From NCBI RefSeq assembly GCF_963678635.1, contig NW_026971431.1:1-49535 (forward strand): 49,535 bases of DNA, given 5' to 3'. Shown one piece after another: positions 9,909 to 21,880 of this stretch. The translations under genes were made by a program, and so were the position numbers. Under the pieces are notes generated by a model. The model was not told the DNA's origin. It saw only the letters and a list, made by a program, of their open reading frames with translations, and made no database searches. Numbering within the stretch: the stretch's first letter is position 1; each line of letters begins with the position of its first letter. The DNA is from Symsagittifera roscoffensis. Taxonomy: Eukaryota; Xenacoelomorpha; Acoela; Convolutidae.

Positions 9909-12900
9909 CTGAACTTTGAAAATGTTGAAGCAAAAATCTTTTTTCTCAATTATATTTCCTAACTTTGCAACTGCGAGGATTTTTAAAGAGCTACAAAAAG
10001 ATTGAACAAACGAAACAAGTATTTAAAAATATTGTCCTTCTGACTATTTTTAACAGCGGAGCGCAAAATAACTTTTACAATTTCACGAGTGGTCACAAAA
10101 TTATTCACGTATGATCACGAAAGATCACTTTTACAATCTCTTTGCAAGGTTTTGGACTAAAAGAACACTAGATTAATAATTAACTCAAATGGAATAGTTC
10201 TTTTCCCCTTTTGTGAGCTAGTCTTTGCAAAATTATTCTTCCAAAAGTTTGTACAAAATGAAGAACTAACCTCCAATCAGACCGAAAGTTTCTGTAGGGT
10301 TCGTAATTCAAATGGAGGAGTATCTCGTTCAGGGTTAGCATAAACTTGTTACATTTATCACCCAGTCCCAATCTTTTTTTGCAACTATCTTGCAAATCTG
10401 GTTCCAGCTTCTTTTTGAAATTCGAGGGAAGACTCAAGTATGGATCTTCTTTGTGTTCTATCAGGAGCGCAGTTTTTTGTAAGGCGAATGCTTGCCACAC
10501 TGAGACGATGCGTTTCAATTTCAGGTCTCGAATACCTAAAGAAATGCAAACGCATGATAATAAATAGGTGACTTTTTGATTGGACGGTTGATGTGCAAGT
10601 AGCAAAAAATTCTAAATTTATACAAATGTTAGAATTATACCAATCCAGGAAGCCAAGCTAATAATAATGTCTTCAAAAATAAAAAAAGGAAAACGTCATG
10701 AACGTCAGAAAATGAATTCAAAACTAATTTGATTAAAATAATGAAGATAATCATAAATGTATCCTAAATCGGAGACAGAATCCGTTTCTGTTAGTTGGTA
10801 CTCTATATGTTTCTGTAAACTGGTACTTTAAACTGCTTAAAAAGTTTCCGCTGTTTTTTTTTTCACGTTGAATCTATTATGCTCGGCAAGCTTTATTTTT
10901 GAGTGAAAATTTCTTTTATATCTAAATTAATATTCATTATCAGGGATAGCAAATACAACAAAACGCTTGTGTCAATCTCTGTGAAATTTTTCAAATTATT
11001 TGCCAACAAAGACGTTATTAAGAAAACTTTTATCAACGACTAATGTATCTATCATTTGGGTTGGTGAAGGTGTCAAATTTCTTGAGGATAGGGTTGTCCC
11101 TACTAAATTCGATCGAATACAAATTTAAACAGACCAATAGAGATGATAAAATACCCGGTTTGCTTATGCCTGGATCAATTAGCTCAAAAAATGTCACTAG
11201 AAACAGATAGCTATTCAAAAAAAACGAGGTAATTACCGCGAGCGGAGATCATTGGTGGTTCTCATTGTCCAATTTGCACTTAGAAAAGGGTAATGAATGC
11301 AGTGAAAAAGAACAAAAGAACAAAAAAAACTATGCCTTAAAAGTTTTTTGAACTTCAAAAACAATTCATGGTTGGCACTTTCTTGATAAAAATTCAATGA
11401 AGTTTGAGAAAACTGGATCAATAGGTAAATTTTCAATTCCACTGGGAAATTTGAACACTAAAATCAACATTCGAAACTAAAAGTCGATCACGTTTTTGGT
11501 GACCTTTACAATTTTGCTGTTCGATAGTGGAAATTTCCTTCCTTTCAACCAAAAGCAATCAATGAACTGAAAATGAAAAAAATCAAAAAATAAACCGCGA
11601 AAAAGTAAAATTTGAGCATGAACAAATAATAAGACTTTAACCTGAAAATAAAAAACATCACTAAGACCTATATAAGAGACTCACTATTATTAAAAGTTAC
11701 TCACTGTTCACAAAGTCAACGTGCACAGAAGTGAGTATTTCACCGATTGTTGTATCGGATTCGTTCACTGGTCCACTCTCGTTGTCCTTGAGGCCACTGG
11801 AGGAGTACTTCATAGCAAGGATGATTTGACTCATCGCTCGGCATACCATTGGAAGATCTCTACAGCTCTTAACGTCAGATAATTCTTTCGCACTTAGCGG
11901 CTGAAAACAAATAATTCTTAATTTTTTAAAAAGAAAAACCGAAAAACTTAGATGAAAATGCTTGGTTCTAACGAAGATTTAATTTCAAAAGTTTGAATAC
12001 GCAAAACACAAAACATTTTAGGCAACAAAGTTATTTTTTTTTCGATTTAAAAATCTATGGTCTATATGCCAGAGGTAAAACCTCAAATTAAAGTGAGATC
12101 AACCCATTTTCAAAAAACTTTTCTACGCATTTTATGGATAAAAGGCTTTCATTTTAAGATGAAAAACACTAACAAGATTCCTATAATTTCTTTCTCAAAA
12201 GCCAAAGTAAAAATGTGAGAGGGGTCAAAAATAACCTCACTTTGATTTTCATTCTACCCAGGAGAAAATTTGTGTGGTTTTGATTTTGAAAGACTGATTT
12301 CTTCTCCTTCAATCATGAAAAAAATCCTTCACTAATTACTATATGATTGAAGAGAAAGCAGATAATTAATATATGCCCATTAAATAACCGGATTTCAGTC
12401 ATTTCAAACGATTTAGTTGCACCAACCTCTGTCTGTTCTAGATTTGCTCTGGTATCAAGTAGCACCTTTATAGAATACTCTATGTCACCGAGTTGAGGGA
12501 TCTGAAATAATAAACAAAGTATTGATTAGAATGAACATTTCCTGCTCAGAGGCAACCGAGGGATTGAAATTTGAGGAACATTTGCTACTTGTATTGATAC
12601 GAATCTTACGCAAAGAAAAACTAAAAACAACAAGGGACATTTTTAGAATCATAGGTTTTTCTATCAGAAATCATATTGGAAAATGAAATTGAAAAAAAAA
12701 CAAAGAAATTAACGAAGTCAAAAAGTTTCTTCATTTTTTGAACAAATGGTAAATTTTGTGTTAATTTTTGATGAATGGTTTTGCGTGAAACTTTTGAACA
12801 GAGCCAACAGGCAGTTAGAAAGCTGCCGATGTATTTTCACAAAAAAAGAGAGAAAAAGCAAGTGCTATTTTGGATTTTTAAAAGTTTCGAGTTTTATCAA

Positions 12901-13758
12901 AGAAATTCTTTGCTTTAAAGCTAGTAGTACCCCTAGTATTGTATCGTGTCCCGGATCCTAAGGGGGAATGGTAGAGTTTTTATCATCTGAGATACGCGGA
13001 ACTTAAAGAGCAATCGAGTTTTTGAGGTCTTTGCCCTGATATGAGCAGTCTTGTTATAAGTCATTTGTTTATTGGAAAGCGGGCCCATTCAATTTAAAAC
13101 AAAAACTCAAATGGTGCGAAACAACGCGAATGACTTTTTTTAATTTGAACTTTAATTTTTATTGTGAATGATGCACAGCATTCAAGGATAATTATAAACA
13201 AAACAAACGCTTAAATTCTTGATTTGGAGTTTGAAATTCTTGGTTACTTTTTCAGTCAGCTCAGAATATTGCGCATCACTCGTAAGAAAACAATCGGACC
13301 CTAAAATAATTGAAACAAATTCCACCAGTGCATTTTTAATGAAAAACAAAAATGGACTTTTCCTGTGCAAGTAGCATGGAAAGCTCTGGCCAAAACGATT
13401 GAAGTGCAAATACTTAAAAAATGAAACACTGGAAGAAAAATTTCTAAAGGACGATTAAAAGTGAAAAAATGAAAGGTAATAATAGCTGAATGAATTCAAA
13501 AATTGTAAAACATAGCAGACCAAAAGCTCAAGTCATTTCAAATGATTCATAATTTCCGGGTGATTCAGTCTAAAATACGGAGAACTTTGACCAGTTTTTT
13601 TTTAAAGCAGAGAAGACAAGGAATCCAAAATACCGTTGAAAATTTTTAAACACATTCCCACTGAGATTGATTCTCTCTGAGTTTTCATCATTGGTGTCAT
13701 ACTGCGCCACAAATACACCAATAAAAAACAGTTCCTTCCCAATTTGTGAAGTCGTCAT
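9725..13758 (-). CDS. Multi-exon gene of unknown function
   Basis: Seven candidate exons on the minus strand join in phase: 13758-13634, 13362-13248, 12501-12427, 11900-11705, 11196-11155 (optional), 10535-10271 and 9908-9725, possibly followed by 8206-8050. Every GT..AG junction preserves frame. Acceptors include TGTTTTCAG, TTATTTCAG and TTTCTTTAG; donors include GTGAGT and GTAAGC. The start ATG at 13758 opens with MTTSQIGKELFF. The product would be about 330 residues or more, mostly helical-looking and without obvious signal peptide or repeat. I do not recognise a family. The 5' end lies next to the satellite-filled palindrome, and exons 1-2 have inverted, decayed copies at 22.1-22.7 kb. 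The splice model is inferred; transcript support is lacking. Confidence 0.6.
10271..10535 (-). CDS. Exon 6 of the unknown gene
   Basis: Acceptor TTTCTTTAG, then codons for IRDLKLKRIVSVWQAFALQK and later KKRLGLGDKCNKFMLTLNE, ending at SDWR with donor GTTAGT. Length 265 nt, phase 1 in and phase 2 out. This is the best coding signal of the locus. The frame continues to a stop at 10180 if the donor is not used. Confidence 0.65.
11155..11196 (-). CDS. Optional 42-nt exon 5
   Basis: Acceptor CTGTTTCTAG followed by codons for TFFELIDPGISKP and a GTATTT donor. It is phase 1 in and phase 1 out, so including or skipping it keeps the frame. The open frame actually extends to 11033, so the downstream border is uncertain and the block could be a longer or terminal exon. 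Confidence 0.35.
11403..11690. repeat. Dispersed repeat R, copy 2
   Basis: Same order of landmarks as copy 1: TTGAGAAAACTGGATCAA at the start, TTCGAAACTAAAAGTCGATC inside and GACCTATATAAGAGACTCAC at the end. It sits directly beside exon 4, so the exon-4 donor lies about 15 bp beyond its end. Confidence 0.7.
11705..11900 (-). CDS. Exon 4 of the unknown gene
   Basis: Bounded by acceptor TTTGTTTTCAG and donor A|GTGAGT. The 65 codons include PLSAKELSDVKSCRDLPMVC, then AMSQIILAMKYSSSG and an acidic NESGPVNESD stretch. It is the only open frame through this more GC-rich block. Confidence 0.7.
12427..12501 (-). CDS. Exon 3 of the unknown gene
   Basis: A 75-nt exon, phase 0 at both ends, between acceptor TATTATTTCAG and donor GTTGGT. 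It encodes IPQLGDIEYSIKVLLDTRAN and LEQTE. Very short, but the flanking splice signals and phase fit are good. The 0.5-kb intron on either side holds only AT-rich DNA. Confidence 0.6.
12915..12967 (-). mobile_element. Fragment of the GTATCGTGTCC MITE
   Basis: About 50 bp (CTAGTATTGTATCGTGTCCC, GGATCCTAAGGGGG) is an inverted match to the right end of the small element at 21.68-21.88 kb plus about 20 bp of its flank. It lies in the intron between exons 2 and 3. Confidence 0.55.
13248..13362 (-). CDS. Exon 2 of the unknown gene
   Basis: Acceptor CTTGCACAG and donor GTAACC bound 115 nt encoding KSPFLFFIKNALVEFVSIIL, then SDCFLTSDAQYSELTEK. The frame is open further in both directions (13409 to 13182), so a longer exon is possible. 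The inverted copy at 22.5 kb preserves the second half almost exactly. Confidence 0.55.
13634..13758 (-). CDS. Exon 1 of the unknown gene
   Basis: ATG at 13758 opens MTTSQIGKELFFIGVFVAQ, then YDTNDENSERINLSGNVF. The chosen donor gives phase 2, matching exon 2. No clear promoter is visible upstream, where the DNA changes at once into the CTTA satellite. The inverted copy at 22.1 kb keeps 34 codons of this frame but lacks the ATG. Confidence 0.5.
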
Positions 13759-13779
13759 TGTGAATACTTGCTGACTTTC

Positions 13780-15235
13780 TTGTTTACCTATTTATCATTT
13801 AATAACGGACTTAATTTCTTACTTATTTTCTGTCCTACATATAATTTACTGATTCTTTTTGTTCAGCTATTTCCTCACTTAGTTTACTTACTCTAATTAG
13901 CTTTCAACTTTTACTTTTTATTTATTTTTGATTCAACATCTTTTCCTTTTGCGTTTTGTTTTCAACTTGCTTGATAACTTTCATGCCTTAATTTATTTTA
14001 TTTTATTCTACTTCTTTTATTTTAATTTACTTTGCTTAACCTTACTCAAATATACCTAACTTCATACTTACTTAAGAACTAGCTTACTAACATACTTTTA
14101 AACTACATGATAACATACATACAATTAACATACATGCATGTAAACATACTTGGACACGTACAGACAGACAAAACAACATGCATACATTAATTCACTTTGC
14201 ATAACTTTACTTTTTTTATACTTAATTCACTTATTTGATTTTTACATGAGTCAACTTTACTGAACACCAACCAATTAAGTTTACTTTATTGTTATTACTG
14301 CATTTTGCGTTCGTTTCTTACTTTACTTTAATAAACCTTACTTTCGTTTACTTTACCAAGGCATCTACTCACTTACTTACTTACTTACTTACTTATTTAC
14401 TTACTCACTCACTCACTTACTTACTTACTCATTTACTTATCTACTTACTTACTTACTTTCTGACCTAAGTACCTACTCACCTTTTAAATAGCCTTCTTGT
14501 TTATTTACTTTCTATCCTGTTATTTACTTAATCTCCTGTTTTAGTCCACTTTATATAAATCAATTTGAGTTTAGGCTACTTTTTTTGAATTTTTTAAATT
14601 AACTTACTTAATCAATTTTTTCTACTGAACTTCCTTAGTTTACTACACTTACGCTTAATTCCCTTACTTTAGTGTTACTCTTATACTTAAATAAATCTAT
14701 TTCATTTCTTTTCATTACTTTACTTTGCTTTACTTTACTCAATCTTAGTTTACTTTACATAATTTTTTTTACTGTAATTACCCAAACTCGCAAAAACTTA
14801 CTTACTTTACTCTACTTTATTTTTATAGTACTTTACGTTCACTTTACCTCATTTCACATTGTCTAATTTAATTTAGTTTAGTTTTCTTAACCTACCTAAC
14901 ATTACTTCAATCTAGTTCAGCTGACGAGACTCTTTTTTTTCACTTTATTCCTTACTTTTTTTTGCTTTCTTAACTTCGTACATGACTGTATCTAAGCTTT
15001 GTTCCTTTACCGTTTTACATTTACATACTTCTACCTACTTACGTACTTCTACTTAATTAGGAGTCTTTTTTTCTCAATTAGTGTCTTTTTTTTCTACTTC
15101 ATTTAACTTAACTTCACTTTAAGTTATACACCGATACCTACTTAGTACCTGCTAAGTCATTTAATACTTTATCTAGATACTCATATAGATACTTTCCTGC
15201 ATACTTTCTTACATGCCAATATAGAAACCTAGACA
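13780..15235. repeat. Degenerate (ACTT)n satellite, G-poor strand
   Basis: About 1.45 kb is built from ACTT/TTAC words, perfect at 14370-14400 and 14415-14460 and degenerate elsewhere. G is very rare on the plus strand over the whole block. Frames predicted in it are artefacts. It separates exon 1 of the minus-strand gene from the GATG satellite. Confidence 0.9.
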
Positions 15236-15479
15236 CATTTTTTTTCAAATTTTTAAATTCCCATTGATCAATTAACTGGTGAAATTGTTAATGTTTTTAG
15301 TAACAAAAAGATAATTCAATACCTGTAAAGTTCCTGAATCAAAAATACGGACGGTAGTAAGGATAGATAATTTGAAAATTCAGAGATTCAGCCAATTTTA
15401 TTTATGAATAGCCCTATCTCTGTGTAGTGACTCTTTTGTTTCAATAGAATAAAAGTTGAAACTTTGAATGTTGTCTTGC

Positions 15480-16660
15480 GTGGAAAGATGAACGAAGGGA
15501 TAGCTAGGTCTACCAGGCTGTATCAATGGACGGATTGATGACTTGCTGGTTGGATCAAAACCTGATTGGATGAACGGATGGCTGAAGGTATGAACAGTTG
15601 AATGGACGGTTAGATGAATATATGGCTAGGTAGCCGGATGACAAGATTGATCAGACTGATCGATAGCTGGTTGTTTAGATGAATATGGGCTTCACATACG
15701 CATGGACAATTGATGAATTAAATATGGCTTGATAGAAGTAGGGTTTTATGATGGATGGTTAGCCTTATGATGGATGAATGGCTTGATGAATGGATGACTT
15801 GATGCATGGATTGTTCGATGGATAAAGGATCGACAAGATAAATGAAGGAAACGACGGTTGGATGAATGGCTGGATTGTTGGACTGATTGAAGACTGATAG
15901 AAGAATAGTTAAAAGGTTGTTTGGACGGATAAATTGCTGGATGGACAATGGTCGGCTAGATGATGCACAGCTAGGTGGATGGACGACATGATGAATGAAT
16001 GCTTAGCTGAATAGCTTGATAAATGACCTAATGGATAGTTGGCATGAAGGATGGATGAAAGGATGAATGGCTGGCAGAATTGAACCATGGGTGGCTGAAT
16101 GGCTGAAAAATTAGCTGGATGGATCGGCGACTGGATTTTTAGGTGTCTGAATGGATGGATAGCTTAGTGGACGAGAAGGTGACTGATGGCTGGACATCTG
16201 GTTGAGTAGCTAGATCGATGGGTTTTTTGATGAATGGATAGCTGGGAGTAACAGGTTTGACGGATGAATGGCTGATTGTTTTGATGAATGATTGATTAGA
16301 CGAAAAACTTTTCGGATGAATGAATCAATAGCTGGTTGACTGATTATTCAGATTGATGAAAAGATTGATGTCACTTGGATGAATGACTATTGCATAGATA
16401 GCTTTGGGGATGAAGGGATGATAAGATGCTTGGTGACTAGAAAGATGGCCGATGGGTATATAGATTGCTGCTGTATAAATGGTTGGAATCATCATAGGTG
16501 GAACTAATGGCTCGTTGGATGGCGAGATGGTTGGTTGGCTGGTTGCATAGTTGCTTGATGGATAGATGACTGGTTGAATGGATGCTTGAAATGTTAAATA
16601 GATGGAGTTTTTTACGAATGACAGATAGCTTAAGGATAGGTGGCTAGATACCTGGATCTA
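15480..16660. repeat. Degenerate (GGATGAATGGCT)n satellite, C-poor strand
   Basis: About 1.2 kb of GGATGAATGG, GGCTGGTTG, TTGATGGAT words in irregular tandem order, with C rare on the plus strand. The strand bias is opposite to that of the neighbouring ACTT satellite. The right 130 bp is also part of the inner palindrome: its inverse occurs at 20.82-20.91 kb. Confidence 0.9.
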
Positions 16661-18330
16661 CGAAGGGATGTATAACTTTTGCACTACACAACTACTATGC
16701 TGCCCTGCTCTTTTTAGGCATTACTGTATAAGATATAGCTTAACATGCAAACAAAACCTATGGCCGCCATTTTTACTTTGAAAAAGATAGCTCGGAAATG
16801 GCAAAATACGTCACAGGCCTTCAAATGAAGCAACAAAGTTACTCATTATCTGACAAAGAAAAAATAGTTAGCCCATAAAACTTTTCATACACTTGTCAAA
16901 CATAACGTGGTGATCATAAAAATTTTTTTTGAAAGCTTGAAAAACTGACGAAATTCTGATTGAAGTTAGTTGTTTAGTTTTTTTGTCAATTGATATTTCG
17001 TAGCATATGTTGTTGTAGTAACACGCCTAGTTCTCAAAGGATACAAACTGGTTAAGCTTTATGGGCTATAGCACTAAGCATATGCATTCAGTAAATTAAT
17101 CAGCCGAAATTTAAAAGCTTCAGTCTGAATATTTGGAAAAAAAGTCGGTGATTTTAATTTTGAAAGGTAACTTTTTAAATTTTAGTTGAACTATACATTT
17201 TACCGCTGTTATATCAAATGAACATCAAAGGTCTGAAAACAACCTAAAAAATTCAATGATTAGGCTTTAAAAGTTATATTCTTTTCAAACTCAAACTCAG
17301 TAGTTTGACGTTTGAGAGGTAATGAAGAGCATTAAGAAAGAATTTAGGGTTGAAAAATTGTTTCATAAAAGGTGAGCTTTGTTACCTTGCGCAGTTAAGC
17401 TTCTCACTGAGTTTTTAGATATAAAACAAATAATTGAACAAAAATTTTGTGTATTTTTTGTTTTATCCAAATTTTTTTGCCAAAAACAAAGAAGACTTAC
17501 TCTTTTTACAGTGTTAATTAATCAAACTGATTTGAAAAGGATTGTTATAGTGATTGAAATCGTGTCATAAGGATTGATGAAAACTGTTTTAAGTTTCAAA
17601 ATTGATCTAGAGCTTTAACCCGTCTTTGTTTTGGGCAAAAATTTTGACTGAAGAATGAAACTGCTGAAAACTTTTTGAAGTATGTGAAGCGGTTATGCTC
17701 TGCTTTGCTTATTGCGTTATCTGACGACAACCTATTGTTACCTCTCTCTAATATTAAAGAGTGAACATTCTCAGGTTTTACTTGTAATCATTTGTCTGTT
17801 TTTTGCCAAAGGGTGTCGTTTGAACAGAGTAAAATGATTTGAGTGTTTTGATGTGCAGTCTTCTAATAAATTGAACTTTAGTAGGTGTCAAGTTCCGAAA
17901 TGAAAATACCCATACAGAGCGTATTTGTTTTTTATTAGGTAGCAGCGGAAATAGTTTTGTAGGTTGATGATTTGTAAGTCAAAGCTTCCAAAAAGATAAT
18001 AATTTTGCAATAAAAGAAAAAACAGCTTAAAAGGATAATGCTTTTAAATGAGCACGCTTTGTTCCATCTGCAAAACAAACAATCAGCTTTGTTTTATCTC
18101 TGGTAGAATTAGAAAACTTAGATTGAATAAAGATCTCACAAAAACAATTCTTAAGGCTGCAGATGTGTGTTCACAAGCTATGATGTTTTTCCAAATCGTT
18201 TCATACAAAGTCTCACAAACCACAAAGGCATGGCTTTTCGGTTATGCGGATAGCGGACAATAGTTCGGATAGCGGTAAATAGCTATCCCGGTGTTGCTTG
18301 TCACTACAATCGTCCGGATTGTTTCCCGAT
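16527..18330. repeat. Inner palindrome arm, left copy
   Basis: Inverted match to 18.92-20.91 kb. Anchors on the left are GGTTGCATAGTTGCTTGATG (16540), GATACCTGGATCTACGAAGG (16648), CTGCCCTGCTCTTTTTAGGC (16701), ATTAATCAGCCGAAATTTAA (17095) and GGCATGGCTTTTCGGTTATG (18227); each has its reverse complement in order on the right, usually with a few mismatches. No convincing gene lies in the arm. The 71-codon frame at 18048 (starting MSTLCSICKTNNQ) is not preserved in the other arm. Confidence 0.9.
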
Positions 18331-18919
18331 ATTACAGTCGGCTGTTTGTTTTTACTTCAACAAGCTCGATATTTATCAAACGAGTAGTCCTAAATCTGCT
18401 GTTGTGTGTTAATGCGCTATCCGTTTTTGCTGCAAATTTAATTTACAATCTCACAAAACACATGGTTGCTTGGTTTAGTGGGCAATAGCTATCCCGGCGT
18501 TGCTCGTCAGTGTGCTCCCCGTGAACGCTTTCCGCTTCTATAGTAAGTTTGGTTCAACTTAAACCTCAACAAGCGTGTTTCTTGTTCAGGTAAGGTGATA
18601 TCAAAGCCAAGCAAAAAAAACAAAAAAATCTATCGAATGGTTTTTACTTGCGATGGTAAATATTAGTAACATGCGATCCGTGAAATCTGACGTATCCTTT
18701 AAGCGTTTTTTTCCTGTTAAAAATCTCTCAGAAAATTTTGAACGAACAAAAAAATGCTTGAAGACAAAAAAGAAAGGACACATCATATTTCATGGAACGT
18801 ATGTTAACACTAACTAAAAATTACCGTCACAATTAAAAACCATTGCATAAGTTTTCTTTCTACTTTTTTGCGCTTTGCTTTGATATCAACCTACCTGAAC
18901 CAAAAACAACCAAATTTAC
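18331..18919. other. Palindrome centre
   Basis: A spacer of about 0.6 kb. The segment at 18411-18530 repeats, in direct orientation and diverged, parts of 18160-18300 (for example AATAGCTATCCCGGCGTTGC versus AATAGCTATCCCGGTGTTGC). No gene is supported. Confidence 0.6.
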
Positions 18920-20910
18920 TATAACATTGGGAAACGATCCCGAAGATTGTAGAGACAAGCAACGCCGGGATAGCTATTATACTCTGATCGAACTAGTTAC
19001 CGCTAGCCGCATAACCGAAAAGCCATGCCATTTAATTTCGTGAGACTTTGTATCAAAAGATTTGGAAAATCATGATAGCTTATTAACACACATCTGCAGC
19101 CTTAAGAGATTTTTTTTGCTAGGCTGGTTTGTATCGGTCTAGTTTTTCTAATTCTGCCAGAGATAAATCAAAGCTGATTGTTTTTCACAGATGGAACAAC
19201 TCATGCTCATTTAAAAACATTATTGTTTTCAGCCATTTCTTCGTTTAATGCAGAGCTATTAATTTTTTGGAAGCTGTAAAATTGGAAGTTTAAAAGATAA
19301 TAATTCAGCCTACAAATCTTTTTCTGCTGCTATCTCATAAAAAACAAAGAAACACACTCGATTTGGGTATTTTCGTTACGAAACTTGACACTTACTGAAG
19401 TTCAATTTATTAGAAGACTGCACACCAAAACACTCAAATCACTTTACCGTGGCCAAAATACACCCATTAGCAAAAAAAATGACAAAAATATTCAGATTAT
19501 GCTTGAGTTTGTTCACTCATTCATTTTAGAGGAAGCTACCAATAAGCTGTCGCCAGATAACACCATAAACAAAGCAAAGCCTAATTACATCAATTGGTTC
19601 TAAAATTCTCAACAATTTCATTTTTAAGTCAAGTTTTTGCCCAAAACAAGACGTCTTAAATTTCTAGATCAATTTTCATCAAACCTTTTAACATGATTAC
19701 AAAAAGATAAGAGTTGATACCTTGAGCCACGTTATTTATAAGTCGATTCGAAACTAATGAAACTAGAATTGCTAAGCTCTTGAACTAAAAATACTATTAT
19801 CAAACATATGATCTTGCTTCAAACAGAAATCAAACAGTTCATCTAAGTACGAGGAGGAAATTATGAATTGACTCAAATGAATTGTTTGTTTCAAAATCTT
19901 TAATTAACACAGTGAAAAGAGTAAGCTTTCTTTGTTTTGAGCAAAAAAAATACATATCTGACCAAAAAAAATACATAAAAAGTTCACATATAAAACAGAA
20001 CATATCCAAGAATTTGCTTCAATTGGTTGCTTTTATCTAAAATTTTAGTGAGCGTCTTAACTGCGCAAGGTAAAAGGCTCGTTTTTTATGAAACAATTCA
20101 TCAAAAGATTTTCCCCCTAAAATCCTTGCTATTACCTCTCAAAAGTCAAACTATTGACTATGAGTATGAAATGAATTAAACTTTTAAAGCCTCATTAATT
20201 TTTCAAATTTGTTTTCATACCTTTGAGATTCATTTGATTTGACAGTGGTAAAATGTATAGTTGATCTAAATTTCAAAAGTTACTTTTTAAAATTAAAACC
20301 ACCGATTTTTTTTTCCAAATATTGAGACTGAAGCTTTTAAATTTTGGCTGATTAATTTACTGAATGCAGTGTTAAGACCTTTAAAATGAAGCCAATTCGT
20401 ATCGCATAAGAATTAGGCGTGTTACTACAATAACATATGCTACCAAGTATCAATTGACAAAAAACTAAACAACTAATTTCAATCAGAATTTCGTCGGCTT
20501 TTCAAAGCTTTGTAAAAATTTTTAATGATCGACACGTAATTTATGAGAATGGTTTGAACACTTGTGTTTTTGCTTGTTAGATATTGAGTGTTTTTGTTGC
20601 TTCATTTAATTGCCTGTTTCATTTATTTGCAATTTTTGAGCTACATTTTTCAAAGAAAAAATTGCCATAGGATATACTTGCATGCTTAGCTATATCGTAT
20701 ACAGTGAAGCCTAAAAAGAGCAGGGCAGCATAGACTGGTGTAGTACAAAAATTATACATCCCTTCGTAGATCCAGGTATCTAGCCACCTATCCTTACGTC
20801 TAGCCATTTGCCATTCGTAAAAACAACCATCTGTTTAGCCTTTCAAGCATCCATTCAACCAGCCACCTATACATCAAGCAACTATGCAACCAGCCTACCA
20901 ACCATATGTT
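18920..20910. repeat. Inner palindrome arm, right copy
   Basis: Inverted partner of 16.53-18.33 kb; see the anchors there. Its outer end (20.83-20.91 kb) is the reverse complement of the GATG satellite words and then stops, whereas the left side continues into the 1.2-kb satellite. No conserved open frame is shared by the arms, so they look non-coding. Confidence 0.9.
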
Positions 20911-21677
20911 AGAACTGTCATAATAAGTTTGTTTTAAGGATGTATACATTTCTTGAGTTATTCCTAAATCAAATGGAGTAACTCGGTTTTTTACCAATTT
21001 CACTGTTTTTTTCCAATACCTCTCCAACCGGTGGAGACAAAAGATACCTAGCAGATACTTTTTGTCTTGTCCAGTTTCCGGCGGTAAATACCTAAATGAA
21101 CAGCCGGAAACACTTAAGTTTTGTAAAAATGCACCAAGTTTTTGCAAAAAGCTCGGTGCGTTTTTTCATATTTCTTTTCCTTTTTCCACTCGTCCTTTCC
21201 CCATTGAAAAATCAATTTTCTCTCGAGAAACACGGCATACTCTTCTTCCCCGCTTTGGAAATTTTTTTTTGTTTGGTTGAAAATCCCCTAAATTTTATTA
21301 TCAATATCTTCAGTACACCAAGTTCCCTGCAACTTCATTTTTCTCATTTCAAAATTTGACATATTTATCATTTGCTTTAACTTGCCCAGAAACGGCCGCC
21401 GCCTTTAGAGAGCGATTTCAATTTACTGCCTTTTCACCATAAATTTTAGGACACAAGCTGGGCAAATAGTGTACTGCTGCCAACAGTTAAGCTACGCTGT
21501 CAAAATTGCCGGCGAAGTTTCCTTATATACCCTTAAAAGTCAAGACCACTTTCACTAACAATTTTCAACTATGTCTTAAATTCATTTGCCCGCGAGAAAT
21601 ATAACATTTAATCTGATTCATATAATTAACCAGGACTAATAATTAGGACCCCAAAAATTGGATTTAGAAAAATTTTT
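20911..21677. other. Non-matching right-hand segment of the palindrome
   Basis: This replaces the satellites present on the left side. Short frames exist here (up to 115 codons, minus strand), but none shows a motif or is shared with another copy. A TGCACCAAG..TTTGCAAAAAG..GCACC hairpin-like stretch occurs near 21130-21160. No gene is called. Confidence 0.4.
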
Positions 21678-21880
21678 GCATCGTGTCCCTTTTTGTTCAG
21701 CTAAACTTAGCAAGAACCTAAGTAGGGGGTCTTTTGTTTATCGGGCGGAAAATTTCTTTCGTTTACAAAATCCTAGAATAAGGGTCCTCCAAAAAATTAG
21801 GGACCCCTTTTCTAGGAGTTTGCTTACATCAAGACCCCTCTCTTAGGAAGGACCCCCCTTAGGATCAAGGACACGATACA
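21678..21880. mobile_element. Small MITE-like element, 203 bp
   Basis: TGCATCGTGTCCCT at the left is inverted at the right as AGGACACGATACA. The interior carries repeated GGGTCC / GGACCC words (GTAGGGGGTC, AAGGGTCC, AGGGACCCC, AGACCCC, GGACCCCCC). A partial copy is at 12.92-12.97 kb. The target duplication is unclear. Confidence 0.45.

Larger units (their letters stand above)
12970..13765. repeat. Outer palindrome arm, left copy
   Basis: This 0.8-kb segment, holding exons 1 and 2 of the unknown gene, is matched in inverted orientation by 22.10-22.87 kb. Anchors: CAGTCTTG..AAGTCATTTG near 13045, ATTCAATTTAAAAC near 13090, the exon-2 coding block, and GTCATTTCAAATGATTCAT near 13530. Similarity is roughly 80-85% by eye with many small indels. 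Confidence 0.8.

Noticed and set aside
18048-18263. 71-codon frame with an N-terminal CSIC
   Set aside because: The inverted copy in the right arm does not keep the frame, and no other zinc-binding residues follow in a known spacing.
20619-21147. Minus-strand frames of 62 and 115 codons
   Set aside because: They run through the satellite-like end of the palindrome arm and unrelated flank. No motif and no conservation in the left arm.
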